A stretch of DNA of 64,000 nucleotides, taken from the NCBI RefSeq assembly GCF_900109055.1, contig NZ_FOIV01000004.1, forward strand, positions 310,001 to 374,000, read 5' to 3'. Source of the stretch: Prevotella sp. khp7 (lineage in GTDB: Bacteria > Bacteroidota > Bacteroidia > Bacteroidales > Bacteroidaceae). The notes below the pieces were generated by a model that worked only from the letters and a program-made list of their open reading frames with translations, searched no databases and was not told the DNA's origin. Below, in pieces: positions 1 through 8,910 of this stretch (position 1 is the stretch's first letter; each line of letters starts with the position of its first letter). The position numbers were made by a program, and so were the translations under genes.

Positions 1-221
1 CGCTCTGAGAGGTCCCAGATAGGCACTCCGGCTAACTCATAGGTACCAGAATCATAATTATCCAATATACCTAATATATTTAATAATGTGGATTTTCCTG
101 AGCCTGAAGCGCCCATAATAGAAACGAACTCACCTTTAGCGATGTCGAGCGAGATGCCCTTTAATACATGAAGCGGCTGAGCTCCCTGGTAGGTTTTGTT
201 GATGTCTTGTAAGTGTATCAT
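1..221 (-). CDS. ABC transporter ATP-binding protein, MacB/LolD type (N-terminal part, cut by window edge)
   Basis: The first 73 residues of an ABC ATPase are visible; the rest lies beyond the left edge. It starts [11 protein letters not shown] and has a Walker A motif GASGSGKST followed by [16 protein letters not shown], the pattern of the MacB/LolD/FtsE-like ATPases that drive lipoprotein export or FtsX-type permeases. It lies 107 bp downstream of the GntR gene on the same strand. In the Bacillus ytr operon a YtrE-type ATPase of this class also follows a GntR regulator and a YtrBCD module, so it may be part of the same unit; that is inference. An FtsX-like permease would be expected next, outside the window. 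Confidence 0.85.
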   Translation of the reverse strand, partial: MIHLQDINKTYQGAQPLHVLKGISLDIAKGEFVSIMGASGSGKSTLLNILGILDNYDSGTYELAGVPIWDLSE

Positions 222-328
222 AAAAACAACCTTCTTACCTTATTTTACTATTTACCTTTTGTTATTACTATTTTTGTCCGTTTGACGCTCATTATCATCG
301 AAAAGTTTCAAATTATTGAAGAAAACTC

Positions 329-697
329 TCATTCTTTAACATTTTGTAAGTTTCTATAAGCTTCTTCAACATCCCCAATACTAATATCGAGCAAGTTCAT
401 TTGGCGGAAGAGTTCTGGCAAGCGCTCTTTCATAAACTCCAGCTTACGGGCTTTCATGATCTGCTTCTTTGCACCTTTGGTCACAAAATAACCTAATCCG
501 CGCTTATTGTAGATAATCTCTTCACGAGCCAACTGTTCATAAGCCTTCACTGCAGTATTGGTGTTCACTTCCAGTAGCACGGCATACTCACGAACGCTAG
601 GTATACGGTCGTCGTCTTGATATACTCCAGAGAGTATCTCATCACAAAGGCGGTCGGCCATTTGAATATAGATGGGTTTATCGTTTGAAAAAATCAT
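329..697 (-). CDS. GntR-family transcriptional regulator, YtrA subfamily
   Basis: A 122-aa protein with an N-terminal GntR winged helix (about residues 8-75; PIYIQMADRLCDEI, RIPSVREYAVLLEVNTNT, YNKRGLGYFV) and only a short C-terminal tail. That is the compact YtrA layout rather than FadR or HutC with a ligand-binding domain. YtrA-type regulators sit in operons with ABC-2-type transporters and repress them. Here the start codon lies inside the 3' end of the upstream membrane-protein gene (20-bp overlap), so it is the fourth gene of that operon. A YtrA-like inverted repeat on the operon promoter (3205-3228) suggests autoregulation. The effector is unknown; cell-wall antibiotics induce known ytr operons. 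Confidence 0.9.
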   Translation of the reverse strand: MIFSNDKPIYIQMADRLCDEILSGVYQDDDRIPSVREYAVLLEVNTNTAVKAYEQLAREEIIYNKRGLGYFVTKGAKKQIMKARKLEFMKERLPELFRQMNLLDISIGDVEEAYRNLQNVKE

Positions 698-1535
698 AAT
701 TAGTCCACTTATTAGTTATTAACTGAAAACCTTTAAAGATATGATACGACGCCCAGTAGTTAAAACAGGCGAGAAGAGGCAGTACCACAACGAGTACATA
801 AGCCATAGCACCCACCGATGCATCTATACATACATTATCTTCCCACTTAATCTGAAATATTGAAATCTCGAAATACATCAGTACTCTTCCAAACAGAGCC
901 ACGACTAAGATGATTACCATACTCGTCAGGATGAAGGAATACTTACGTAGCAGCGTTCCTCCGAGTACATAGGCAGAGTGGACCCATAGGATGATGACTG
1001 CAAGCAACGTCCTTTCCATCATGTTATATGAGAAACTGGATGTATCATTAAATCTAGGCGTCATGTGATCCAACAGTTCTGGAATGCCCGAAACCCATTC
1101 TTCGCCATATGTCAAACTACGGAATATCATTCTGGCCGTGTCTCCGACAGCAAACGACAGGAAAGTACAGAAAGTCCATATAACCGTTACAAAAATCACC
1201 GCCGAAAGGTACTTCTCTATGTTTGATGCCGGCAACATGAGAAAGGCCTCACGCCTTGCATTCTTATTTATATCAGAGAATATTTGGCTCACACCGACAG
1301 CTAAGCCAATGACGATAAATACAGCAAAGAATCCTGCTATACTACCTATGATATATTCAGAGGATTGTCCTTTATGAAAATACCAAAACAACCACTCGCC
1401 AAAGAACGTTACCAGCGCATATCCTATCGTCCACATCAGCCACGGGTAGAAGATTACACTCAGATACCAACGGAACGTCTTGCCAAATCTACATATATTG
1501 AAACTGTTCATAATCAATTTGTTATTACTATTCAC
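678..1535 (-). CDS. ABC-2-like membrane protein of the ytr-type operon (second permease)
   Basis: A 285-aa integral membrane protein with about six hydrophobic segments (for example WLMWTIGYALVTFFG, AGFFAVFIVIGLAVGV, SMVIILVVALFGRVLMY, AYVLVVVLPLLACFNYW). No named domain is evident beyond the ABC-2 permease-like fold. It shares a motif with the neighbouring 263-aa protein: REAFLMLPASNIEKYL here against LQVLLMLPASNFEKYL there. A similar LMLPAS-EKYL loop is familiar in Bacteroidetes ABC permeases. The two are therefore paralogous half-permeases, probably pairing as YtrC/YtrD do with the ATPase encoded upstream. It lies 10 bp after the 263-aa gene and overlaps the regulator gene. The substrate is unknown. 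Confidence 0.75.
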   Translation of the reverse strand: MNSNNKLIMNSFNICRFGKTFRWYLSVIFYPWLMWTIGYALVTFFGEWLFWYFHKGQSSEYIIGSIAGFFAVFIVIGLAVGVSQIFSDINKNARREAFLMLPASNIEKYLSAVIFVTVIWTFCTFLSFAVGDTARMIFRSLTYGEEWVSGIPELLDHMTPRFNDTSSFSYNMMERTLLAVIILWVHSAYVLGGTLLRKYSFILTSMVIILVVALFGRVLMYFEISIFQIKWEDNVCIDASVGAMAYVLVVVLPLLACFNYWASYHIFKGFQLITNKWTNYDFFKR

Positions 1536-1545
1536 TTTATATCTC

Positions 1546-2337
1546 TTACAGATTCACGAACTTTCCAACCGCTTGTGTCCTGCAGAAGAGCCTATAAGAC
1601 AGCCAGAAGTTTACAAAGAGCCATAGCACATAGATGACATCCTCAATCACAAACTCATGCGTAGAAGCTTTACTACTAATGCCAACAGTCTTTTCTGGAC
1701 TCAGAAATAAAAGCAGCATACACAGCACAATGAGAACCAATGTCGTGAGTATCCAGGCATACTTGTTCGATCTGAAAAATGTGCCGCCAAGTACATAGCA
1801 AGAGTGGAGAGACAGCGAAAAGATAATAACTGTATAAATAGCTGCAGCAGGCACATATTGCACGGGTAACATAATAGAGCTCAATCTCTGATATATATCG
1901 GTTGTTACGAACAGGACATTCTCACTCCCCATCAGTGTGTTCACCGCATACTGAATCAGGTCTGCAGAGAAAAAAGCGACCAGATATATAGGCATCAGGA
2001 TGATCCACGTAGAATAGCGCATCAGGTATTTCTCAAAATTCGATGCAGGCAACATCAGCAATACCTGAAGATCGTGCTTGCCTTTCATACTCGTGAACAT
2101 CGTTGACGGACCTATGATAAAATTGATCAATAATACCGCTATCGTTATCACAGAACACATAGCATAGTTACGGTTAGCCCCGTTGACGTTGAACTGAAAA
2201 AAGTTTGTTGTATTCGCAAGGAACAACAAGGTCAGCAAGACAAACACCTGGAGGAACTTCCTCAGATAGAAGCTTTTGTCGCAGGTCAGCGACCATTGTG
2301 CCAGTTTCCTAAATCTATGAATATTAAACTGTATCAT
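1546..2337 (-). CDS. ABC-2-like membrane protein of the ytr-type operon (first permease)
   Basis: A 263-aa polytopic membrane protein with about six predicted segments (FLQVFVLLTLLFLANTT, SVITIAVLLINFIIGPS, WIILMPIYLVAFFSADLI, AWILTTLVLIVLCMLLLFL and others). Between the second and third segments it carries LMLPASNFEKYL, shared with the adjacent 285-aa protein. It starts 12 bp after the stop of the ATPase gene, so the three are co-transcribed and probably form one exporter-like complex in the inner membrane. No catalytic or binding residues can be assigned. An ABC-2-type permease is inferred from hydrophobicity and context. Confidence 0.75.
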   Translation of the reverse strand: MIQFNIHRFRKLAQWSLTCDKSFYLRKFLQVFVLLTLLFLANTTNFFQFNVNGANRNYAMCSVITIAVLLINFIIGPSTMFTSMKGKHDLQVLLMLPASNFEKYLMRYSTWIILMPIYLVAFFSADLIQYAVNTLMGSENVLFVTTDIYQRLSSIMLPVQYVPAAAIYTVIIFSLSLHSCYVLGGTFFRSNKYAWILTTLVLIVLCMLLLFLSPEKTVGISSKASTHEFVIEDVIYVLWLFVNFWLSYRLFCRTQAVGKFVNL

Positions 2338-2349
2338 ACGCTCACCTCC

Positions 2350-3165
2350 TTAAATTCTACCCTGGGTTACAGCATTAAACAGCAATTCAAGATTTACCTG
2401 AGTCTCAGGACTATCATCTTTACGAGGCGCAATCACCGCATTACCCTGAAGTGAAGGTTCCGAATAAAGCACATCGTCCATCTGGTCTGGAGTACGATAC
2501 TCAAAGGTGTACTTCTCCTGAATCTCAGCCACTGGCGCATCAAGCAACAGTTTCTGCTGAGAGAGAATCAGAATATGGTCGAGCAAAGCCTCTACATCGT
2601 GCACCTGGTGGGTAGAGATAATCAGTGTACGGTCGCCCGTCATATACTGTGTCACGACCTTTCTGAACTGCGACTTCGAAGGAATATCGAGTCCGTTAGT
2701 CGGTTCGTCCATCAGCAGCACCTTAGTATTGGCAGCAAGAGCAAAAGCCATGAAAACCTTCTTCTTCTGGCCCATCGAAAGAGCATTCAACTTCACATCA
2801 GTCGTAAGATCGAAATCCTTCAGACAGCCCTCTAACACCGTCGTACTGAACAAAGGATAGAAAGGACGGTTTATCTTAACATACTCATTTAGTGTCATAG
2901 AAGGAAGATTAAACTCCTCGGGTACAATGAAGATATCCTGAAGTGTTTCCGGCCCTCTCTTCTTCGTTTCTACGCCATCAAGACTTACGCTTCCCTTCTT
3001 AGGTCTCAGTAGTCCACTTATCAGATACAGCAGAGTTGATTTGCCCGTACCATTCTTACCAAGCAAACCGTAAATATTATCTTGTTTCAGCTCCAGACTG
3101 AAATCATCAAATACCAGATGTTTACCTCCGGCATACTTAAAACTAATGTTTTTTACTTCTATCAT
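2350..3165 (-). CDS. ABC transporter ATP-binding protein (YtrB-like), first gene of the operon
   Basis: A 271-aa ABC ATPase. Walker A is GLLGKNGTGKST, the signature region is ALSMGQKKKV, and Walker B is VLLMDEPTNGLD followed by IISTHQVHDVEALLDHI. This is the drug/ABC-2-type exporter ATPase class (CcmA/YtrB-like). I place the start at MIEVKNISFKY (3165) because homologues begin there; the reading frame stays open 18 codons upstream, but that stretch covers the operator and the untranslated leader. It heads an operon with two membrane proteins and a GntR regulator. The C-terminal 60 residues (QEKYTFEYRT onward) form the accessory domain usual in this class. Confidence 0.88.
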   Translation of the reverse strand: MIEVKNISFKYAGGKHLVFDDFSLELKQDNIYGLLGKNGTGKSTLLYLISGLLRPKKGSVSLDGVETKKRGPETLQDIFIVPEEFNLPSMTLNEYVKINRPFYPLFSTTVLEGCLKDFDLTTDVKLNALSMGQKKKVFMAFALAANTKVLLMDEPTNGLDIPSKSQFRKVVTQYMTGDRTLIISTHQVHDVEALLDHILILSQQKLLLDAPVAEIQEKYTFEYRTPDQMDDVLYSEPSLQGNAVIAPRKDDSPETQVNLELLFNAVTQGRI

Positions 3166-3204
3166 AACGATCTTAATTATATTGTTGATAATTACTTCTG
3201 TTAT

Positions 3205-3261
3205 AGTGTACCACTTCAATAGTACACTGCAAAAGTAAGATTAATAGATATATCCTCCAAA
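3205..3261 (-). promoter_or_regulatory. Promoter and YtrA-like operator of the ABC/GntR operon
   Basis: On the minus strand a canonical Bacteroidetes promoter can be read: TTTG at 3261-3258, 20 bp, then TACTTTTG at 3237-3230. Directly downstream, over the expected transcription start, lies a perfect inverted repeat AGTGTAC (3205-3211) / GTACACT (3222-3228) with a 10-bp spacer. Written as AGTGTA-N12-TACACT it closely resembles the YtrA box described in Bacillus (AGTGTA-N13-TACACT, from memory). The position predicts repression by blocking initiation. Confidence 0.75.
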
Positions 3262-3341
3262 CTTTTTGGAAGAAATCTTCAGTCCTTTAACACACTTTAA
3301 GCTTTTACTCTCGCGTGTACCTTAATTAAAGTAGAAGTAAA

Positions 3342-4226
3342 TCAACGGGCATCGACACCCCACATCATTTTCTCACGAAGCGTATTGAAATAACGCTGAC
3401 CAGAACGCTTCACTACCTTCACATCAAATGGTGCACGACGAAGCGTAATTCTCGTTCCCTCCTTGCATTTCTCCGAGCGGCCATCTATAGCAATGAGGAA
3501 ATTATGGCTACGGCTCTCTACGGTAAGCGAGATTTCAGAAGAGTCTGACAATACAATAGGGCGAATATTCATAGAATGAGGCGCAACTGCCGTCATGGAA
3601 AAAACTTTAGTGCCAGGCACGATGATGGGGCCGCCATTCGAAAGCGAATAAGCCGTAGAACCCGTAGGAGTACTTATCACCAAACCATCAGCCTGATAAG
3701 TTGTCAGATACTCACCGTTAATATTTGCACGGATAGAAATCATCGAGGCTGTATCGCGTTTCAGAATAGCCACATCGTTCAGTGCGCAATCGAAGCCTTC
3801 CAACTTCTCACCATCCAGTTCTACCTGTATCAGTGCACGGTTCTCTATAGAATATTCCTCTGCATAGAGTGCATCCATACACTTCTCAATATCCGAAGGA
3901 CTTACATCGGCAAGAAATCCCAGTCGACCCATGTTCACGCCAAGAATAGGAATCATCTTCTGACGCACACGACTGGCAGCTTTCAAGAAGGTTCCGTCCC
4001 CTCCCATTGAAATGACAAAGTCGGCATCAAAGTCGTCTCCCGTAAATATTTTGGCCGCATCGATACTAATACGCTGATTATCTTTCAGAAAGTAATAATA
4101 TTCCATGTCAACATACAACTCTGCGTCATGCTCTGCCAAGCACGAGAGCACCTTCTGAATCGAGGCCGACTTCTTGGTCTGATAGATATTACCAAAAAGG
4201 GCAAATCTGAGTTTCCGACTTTCCAT
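3342..4226 (-). CDS. nadK: NAD kinase (ATP:NAD 2'-phosphotransferase)
   Basis: A 294-aa cytosolic NAD kinase making NADP from NAD. The hallmark GGDGTF motif is at about residues 75-80, and the conserved STPTGSTAYSLSNGGPI block that binds NAD follows in the C-terminal beta-rich domain, with GRSEKC and the usual C-terminal strand pattern. I choose MESRKLRFALFGN (4226) as the start, since the 13 upstream in-frame codons encode a non-conserved stretch that overlaps the promoter (TATTTTTG on the minus strand at 4252-4245). It is divergent from the PfpI-family gene across about 100 bp. Confidence is high from the two motifs and length. Confidence 0.97.
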   Translation of the reverse strand: MESRKLRFALFGNIYQTKKSASIQKVLSCLAEHDAELYVDMEYYYFLKDNQRISIDAAKIFTGDDFDADFVISMGGDGTFLKAASRVRQKMIPILGVNMGRLGFLADVSPSDIEKCMDALYAEEYSIENRALIQVELDGEKLEGFDCALNDVAILKRDTASMISIRANINGEYLTTYQADGLVISTPTGSTAYSLSNGGPIIVPGTKVFSMTAVAPHSMNIRPIVLSDSSEISLTVESRSHNFLIAIDGRSEKCKEGTRITLRRAPFDVKVVKRSGQRYFNTLREKMMWGVDAR

Positions 4227-4244
4227 AATTACTTGTTTTGGTTG

Positions 4245-4303
4245 CAAAAATACAAAAAAAGCCACAGAATAAACAGATTCTCAAAGTTTTTTTATTATCT
4301 TTG
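4245..4303. promoter_or_regulatory. Divergent -7 boxes for nadK and the DJ-1/PfpI gene
   Basis: A minus-strand TATTTTTG (4252-4245) serves nadK and a plus-strand TATCTTTG (4296-4303) serves the DJ-1 family gene starting at 4332. No TTTG -33 box is evident for either. The DNA between them contains GCCACAGAATAAACAGATTC (4261-4280), similar to the arms of the GGCACGGATTA repeats found elsewhere in the window. Confidence 0.55.
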
Positions 4304-4331
4304 CGCTCAGATAACTTCAAAAGAAAATAAT

Positions 4332-4895
4332 ATGGCAAAAGTTTATGTATTCCTAGCAGACGGCTTCGAGGATGTAGAAGCTTTAATTCCCGTTGACGTA
4401 TTGCGTCGCGGCGGCGTTGATGTGATAACGGTGAGTACCACCGAGTTTCCGCTTGTAGAGTCGGCTCATGGTGTAAACGTCGAAGCAGACATCCAGTTCG
4501 AGCAAGGCGACTATTCTGATGCCGATCTGCTGATGCTGCCAGGCGGTATGCCAGGAGCCAGCAACCTGTTTGCCCACGAGGGCGTGCGTCAGGCACTGAA
4601 GGCTCACTTCGAGGCAGGCAAGAAAATCTCAGCTATCTGTGCTGCTCCCGCTGTTGTACTGGCACCACTTGGCATCCTTGATGGCAGAAAGGCCACCTGC
4701 TACCCTGGTTTTGAGTCAGAACTAAAGAATGCACAGTATACTGGTGATCTCGTTACTGTCGATGGCAACATCATCACCGCCGAAGGACCTGCTGCAGCAT
4801 TCCCTTACGCCTATGAGCTCCTCACCCAGTTAGTCAACAAAGAAACCTCCGACCAGATAGCCGAAGGCATGCGTTTCAAACACCTCATGGTATAA
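4332..4895 (+). CDS. DJ-1/PfpI family protein (YajL-like)
   Basis: A 187-aa DJ-1 superfamily protein: [17 protein letters not shown] at the N-terminus, the acidic residue pair of the active site, and the nucleophile elbow AICAAP with Cys103. It belongs to the YajL/DJ-1 group (the GFE-x-E and CAAP pattern), which is associated with protein deglycation or glyoxalase activity and oxidative-stress protection; exact activity cannot be told from sequence. The frame is open upstream to 4128, but translation surely starts at 4332, downstream of the TATCTTTG box. Only 2 bp separate it from ispD, so the three genes up to recG probably form one transcript. Confidence 0.93.
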   Translation: MAKVYVFLADGFEDVEALIPVDVLRRGGVDVITVSTTEFPLVESAHGVNVEADIQFEQGDYSDADLLMLPGGMPGASNLFAHEGVRQALKAHFEAGKKISAICAAPAVVLAPLGILDGRKATCYPGFESELKNAQYTGDLVTVDGNIITAEGPAAAFPYAYELLTQLVNKETSDQIAEGMRFKHLMV

Positions 4896-4897
4896 TT

Positions 4898-5560
4898 ATG
4901 GATTATGTAATCATAGTGGCTGGTGGAAAGGGGTTGCGCATGGGGAGCGACATCCCCAAGCAGTTTCTGCCTGTTGGCGGGAAACCAGTGCTAATGCGTA
5001 CGCTAGAACGATTCCGTGCATACTCAGCCGATTTGTGCATCATCCTTGTATTACCAAAGGCTCAGCAAGACTACTGGCATGAACTCTGCAAAAAGTATGC
5101 CTTCAACGTGGATTATCTGTTGGCTGATGGCGGACAGACACGTTTCCATTCCGTACAGAACGGACTAGCCTTGGTACCCAACGACGCACAGGGCGTGGTA
5201 GGCGTGCATGATGGCGTGCGCCCTTTCCCCAATATCGACGTTATCCGCAAATGCTACGAGACTGCCCGTAAAAAGAAAGCTGTCATTCCCGTGATTCCCG
5301 TCGTCGAGACTATCCGTCAACTATCTTGCAATAGTTCGAGAACAGTTCCTCGCGATGAGTTCCGTCTTGTGCAGACTCCGCAAACATTCGACATCCAACT
5401 ATTAAAGGCTGCCAATCAGCAGCCCTACAATGATGGCTTCACCGACGATGCCTCTGTCGTAGAAAGCTACGGACAAGAAATCACCCTTGTTGAGGGCAAC
5501 CGCGAGAACATTAAAATCACGACCCCCTACGATCTCAAAATCGCAGAGGTCCTTATCTGA
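4898..5560 (+). CDS. ispD: 2-C-methyl-D-erythritol 4-phosphate cytidylyltransferase
   Basis: A 220-aa enzyme of the non-mevalonate isoprenoid pathway that joins CTP and methylerythritol 4-phosphate. The nucleotide-binding signature [18 protein letters not shown] is at the N-terminus, [10 protein letters not shown] marks the metal/CTP site, and [10 protein letters not shown] plus [10 protein letters not shown] complete the IspD pattern. Length is standard for a stand-alone IspD, with no IspF fusion. It ends immediately before the recG ATG (TGA then ATG with no gap), so translation is likely coupled. Confidence 0.97.
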   Translation: MDYVIIVAGGKGLRMGSDIPKQFLPVGGKPVLMRTLERFRAYSADLCIILVLPKAQQDYWHELCKKYAFNVDYLLADGGQTRFHSVQNGLALVPNDAQGVVGVHDGVRPFPNIDVIRKCYETARKKKAVIPVIPVVETIRQLSCNSSRTVPRDEFRLVQTPQTFDIQLLKAANQQPYNDGFTDDASVVESYGQEITLVEGNRENIKITTPYDLKIAEVLI

Positions 5561-7660
5561 ATGGACATACTAGACCAAGACATACAATATCTCCCTGGCG
5601 TAGGACCTAACCGTAAAAAGATTCTGGGCGACGAACTCGGCATCCACACTTACGGCGATCTGCTCTACAATTATCCTTATAAGTATGTTGACCGTTCCAA
5701 GTTCTACAGCATCCATGAGTTGACAGGTGATATGCCCTTTGTACAGATTGTTGGTCACATCCTCAGTTTTGAGACTTTCGCGATGGGGCCTCGCAAAGAG
5801 CGTGTGGTGGCTCACTTCACCGATGGCACAGGCATCATGGACCTTGTTTGGTTCCAAGGCGGCAAATACGCCAAACAGTCGTACAAAATAGGGAAAGAAT
5901 ATATCGTCTTCGGTAAACCCACCATCTTCAACAACCGCATTAACGTAACCCATCCTGACATCGAAGAGATTAGAGACGATGGTCAGGAGCAGACAAACTT
6001 CGGACTGCGCCCTTATTACTCCACGACGGAAAAAATGAAGAAACGGGCGCTCAATTCAAAGACTATTGAGAAACTGACACGAGGGTTACTTGAGAAATTA
6101 CCTCCGCTTCCAGAGACCATTCCCGACTTCATCACCGCGCCCCACTTCCTGATGTCGCGTGACAGAGCCCTACGCACTATCCACAACCCAATGGACTTCA
6201 AGGAGTTGGATCGAGCCAGAGTACGTCTCAAGTTTGAAGAACTATTCTTTATCCAACTCAACATTTTGCGCTACGCCAGTGACCAACGCCGCAAATACCG
6301 TGGCTACGTATTCTCGAAAGTTGGTCGGCAATTCAACACTTTCTTCCACGACTACCTGCCTTTTCCCTTGACAGAAGCCCAAAAGCGTGTAATCCGCGAG
6401 ATACGTACCGACACCGGCAGTGGACGTCAGATGAATCGTCTTCTCCAGGGCGACGTCGGCTCTGGCAAAACCCTCGTAGCCCTCATGTCAATGCTCATCG
6501 CCATTGACAACGGTTACCAGACCTGCATCATGGCACCTACCGAGATTCTTGCCGAACAGCACCTTCAAACTATTATGCAGTTTCTCAAAGGGATGGACCT
6601 GCGCGTGGCACTGCTGACAGGAATCGTGAAAGGGAAACGTCGCGACGAAGTACTTGAGGGACTGATGGACGGCACCATCGACATCCTCGTTGGAACACAT
6701 GCCATAATCGAGGATACTGTACAATTCGCACGCCTCGGCTTCGTTGTAGTCGACGAGCAACACCGCTTCGGTGTGGCACAGCGTGCCAAACTATGGAGCA
6801 AGAGTCAAAATCCTCCTCATGTGCTCGTGATGACAGCCACGCCAATCCCCCGCACTCTTGCCATGACCCTCTATGGTGACCTTGATGTAAGCGTTATCGA
6901 TGAGCTGCCGCCAGGGCGCAAACCAGTAAGGACAACCCATGTCTTCGACTCCCGCATGACCTCGCTCTACGATGGCATCCGCCAACAAATCCGTGAGGGA
7001 CGTCAGGTGTATATTGTATTCCCGCTCATCGAAGAGAGTGAGAAGAGTGATTTGAAAAATCTTGAAGATGGCTTCGAGGTGTTGCGGCAGGCCTTCCCTG
7101 AATTCCGTCTCAGCAAGGTACATGGCCGCATGAAGCCAAAGGAGAAGGAAGAAGAGATGCAGCGGTTTGTCAGTGGCGAGACCCAGATACTCGTAGCCAC
7201 CACCGTCATCGAGGTTGGTGTCAATGTGCCCAATGCCTCTGTGATGGTCATCCTCGACGCCCAGCGCTTCGGTCTCTCCCAACTCCATCAACTCCGTGGA
7301 CGTGTAGGCCGTGGTGCCGACCAAAGTTTCTGTATTCTCGTCACGCCTCCCAGACTCAGCGAAGATACCCGTAAACGCATTGACATCATGTGCGACACTA
7401 ACGATGGTTTCCGCATTGCCGAGGCCGACCTGAAACTGCGCGGTCCCGGCGACTTAGAAGGCACCCAGCAGAGCGGCATGGCCTTCGATTTGAAGATTGC
7501 CGATATTGCCCGTGACGGACAGATTGTGCAAATGGCCCGCAACGAAGCGCAGAAGGTCATCGACGATGATCCTGAGTGCCAGTCAGACCGTTATTTTATG
7601 CTTTGGAATCGGTTGCGCCAGCTCCGAAAAACCAATATCAATTGGGCTGCTATTTCCTAG
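5561..7660 (+). CDS. recG: ATP-dependent DNA helicase RecG
   Basis: A 699-aa full-length RecG that remodels stalled replication forks and Holliday junctions. The N-terminal wedge/OB domain (about residues 50-170) is followed by the helicase core: Walker A GDVGSGKT near residue 297, DEQH box (DEQHRFG) near 397, TATPIPRTLAMTLYGDLD, and in the second RecA lobe STTVIEVGVNVPNA-like ATTVIEVGVNV and QLRGRVGRG. The C-terminal TRG-type region (DLKLRGPGDLEGTQQSG) is intact. It directly abuts ispD. The end at 7660 is followed by about 119 bp carrying the promoter of the M23 peptidase gene. Confidence 0.98.
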   Translation: MDILDQDIQYLPGVGPNRKKILGDELGIHTYGDLLYNYPYKYVDRSKFYSIHELTGDMPFVQIVGHILSFETFAMGPRKERVVAHFTDGTGIMDLVWFQGGKYAKQSYKIGKEYIVFGKPTIFNNRINVTHPDIEEIRDDGQEQTNFGLRPYYSTTEKMKKRALNSKTIEKLTRGLLEKLPPLPETIPDFITAPHFLMSRDRALRTIHNPMDFKELDRARVRLKFEELFFIQLNILRYASDQRRKYRGYVFSKVGRQFNTFFHDYLPFPLTEAQKRVIREIRTDTGSGRQMNRLLQGDVGSGKTLVALMSMLIAIDNGYQTCIMAPTEILAEQHLQTIMQFLKGMDLRVALLTGIVKGKRRDEVLEGLMDGTIDILVGTHAIIEDTVQFARLGFVVVDEQHRFGVAQRAKLWSKSQNPPHVLVMTATPIPRTLAMTLYGDLDVSVIDELPPGRKPVRTTHVFDSRMTSLYDGIRQQIREGRQVYIVFPLIEESEKSDLKNLEDGFEVLRQAFPEFRLSKVHGRMKPKEKEEEMQRFVSGETQILVATTVIEVGVNVPNASVMVILDAQRFGLSQLHQLRGRVGRGADQSFCILVTPPRLSEDTRKRIDIMCDTNDGFRIAEADLKLRGPGDLEGTQQSGMAFDLKIADIARDGQIVQMARNEAQKVIDDDPECQSDRYFMLWNRLRQLRKTNINWAAIS

Positions 7661-7731
7661 TGAAAGTGTTAAAACAATAAAAAACTTTGTTAACGGAGAC
7701 AGCTTTCTGCATGTTTTTGGAATAAATTACC

Positions 7732-7739
7732 TATCTTTG
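7732..7739 (+). promoter_or_regulatory. -7 box of the M23 peptidase gene
   Basis: TATCTTTG lies 40 bp before the ATG at 7780. No TTTG at the right spacing is seen, so only the -7 element is supported. Confidence 0.5.
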
Positions 7740-7779
7740 CAAACGATAATTTTGCTCTAACAGACAAACCATATCCGTA

Positions 7780-8739
7780 ATGATAACAATTAAAATTTTA
7801 AAGTCGGCTGCATTATTGACATTTATGGCCTTTACATCTACCCCTGCTCAGGGGCAGGATCTGTTGGCCCGTCAGGCTCCTGTGGATCGCAAGATGAAAG
7901 CCGTCGACTCTATAGTTCTCAACAGACTGATTGAGCAGGAAATGTTTGAGAACCCCTCAGGTGATCTTTATGACGAATGGAGTAATAACCTTACCCATTA
8001 TTCAGGCGTTACCCTCCCCGACGAGGCTACTATCGACCTCCGTGGTTTCTGTATGCCAACAGAAAGCCGCGTTGTAACCTCTAACTTCGGTGCCCGCTGG
8101 GGACGTCAGCATAAGGGTCTTGACATCAAAGTGTATATTGGCGATACCATCCGCGCTGCATTCAGTGGTAAGGTTCGCATCGTAAAATATGAGCCCCGTG
8201 GCTATGGTAAGTATGTCGTTATCCGCCACCACAATGGTTTGGAAACATATTACGGTCACATGTCGAAACAGCTCGTACGTGAAAATGAAGAAGTAAAGGC
8301 TGGCGACCCTATCGGTCTTGGCGGTAACACCGGACGCAGCACAGGCTCTCACCTCCACTTCGAGACCCGTCTCTGCGGCGTAGCTCTGAACCCTGCCCTG
8401 ATGTTCGACTTCCGCAATCAGGACGTTACGGGCGACTTCTACACCTTCCGTCGCAGTAAGTATGCGGCAGAATCAGCTCAGGCCACTCGTCTGCGCGGTG
8501 CCAATGCAGGCAAGAACAGTAGTCGTTTTTCATCTGATGCCGACGACGATTCTGAACTTGCTATTGCAGCCCCCTCAGCATCGTTTGCACCTGAGGTTCA
8601 CCTCCACAAGGTCAAGAAAGGTGAGACGCTTCAGTCTATCGCCCGCAAGTGTCACACCACTGTCGACGCCCTCTGTAAACTTAACCGCATCGGCAAGAAC
8701 ATCCGCCTGATGCCAGGACAGATTCTGAAATACAATTAA
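7780..8739 (+). CDS. M23 family peptidase with C-terminal LysM domain
   Basis: A 319-aa secreted murein endopeptidase-like protein. A signal peptide (about residues 1-26, ending TPAQGQD) precedes the LytM/M23 domain (about 95-210), which has complete zinc-ligand motifs: H111-x3-D115 in HKGLDI and H191-L-H193 in SHLHFE. An active hydrolase is therefore likely, unlike the degenerate EnvC/NlpD group. Residues 275-319 form one LysM peptidoglycan-binding module (HKVKKGETLQSIARKC ... LMPGQILKYN). The linker between (about 225-270) is low-complexity Ser/Ala/Asp-rich. It is monocistronic, with its own -7 box and a strong terminator 20 bp after the stop. Confidence 0.95.
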   Translation: MITIKILKSAALLTFMAFTSTPAQGQDLLARQAPVDRKMKAVDSIVLNRLIEQEMFENPSGDLYDEWSNNLTHYSGVTLPDEATIDLRGFCMPTESRVVTSNFGARWGRQHKGLDIKVYIGDTIRAAFSGKVRIVKYEPRGYGKYVVIRHHNGLETYYGHMSKQLVRENEEVKAGDPIGLGGNTGRSTGSHLHFETRLCGVALNPALMFDFRNQDVTGDFYTFRRSKYAAESAQATRLRGANAGKNSSRFSSDADDDSELAIAAPSASFAPEVHLHKVKKGETLQSIARKCHTTVDALCKLNRIGKNIRLMPGQILKYN

Positions 8740-8761
8740 GTGAAAACATCATAACGATGAG

Positions 8762-8789
8762 AAGCCTCGCTCTGATATGAGCGAGGCTT
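8762..8789 (+). terminator. Intrinsic terminator after the M23 peptidase gene
   Basis: A perfect 11-bp stem, AAGCCTCGCTC (8762-8772) with its complement (8779-8789), a 6-nt loop and a following T-rich TTCTTTAT tail. Confidence 0.85.
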
Positions 8790-8910
8790 TCTTTATAGTA
8801 AAAAGCAAGGAACTTTTGTTATTAAAGGTACCATTCAGTCATTAAGACGTGTTTTTCACAAAAAACGAGCATCTCGCTAAAGAACAGAGTAGTTGCAATA
8901 CTCACTTTTC

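Noticed and set aside
4128..4331. Upstream extension of the DJ-1/PfpI protein
   Set aside because: The extension overlaps nadK on the other strand and the divergent promoter; DJ-1 proteins start at MAKVYVF.
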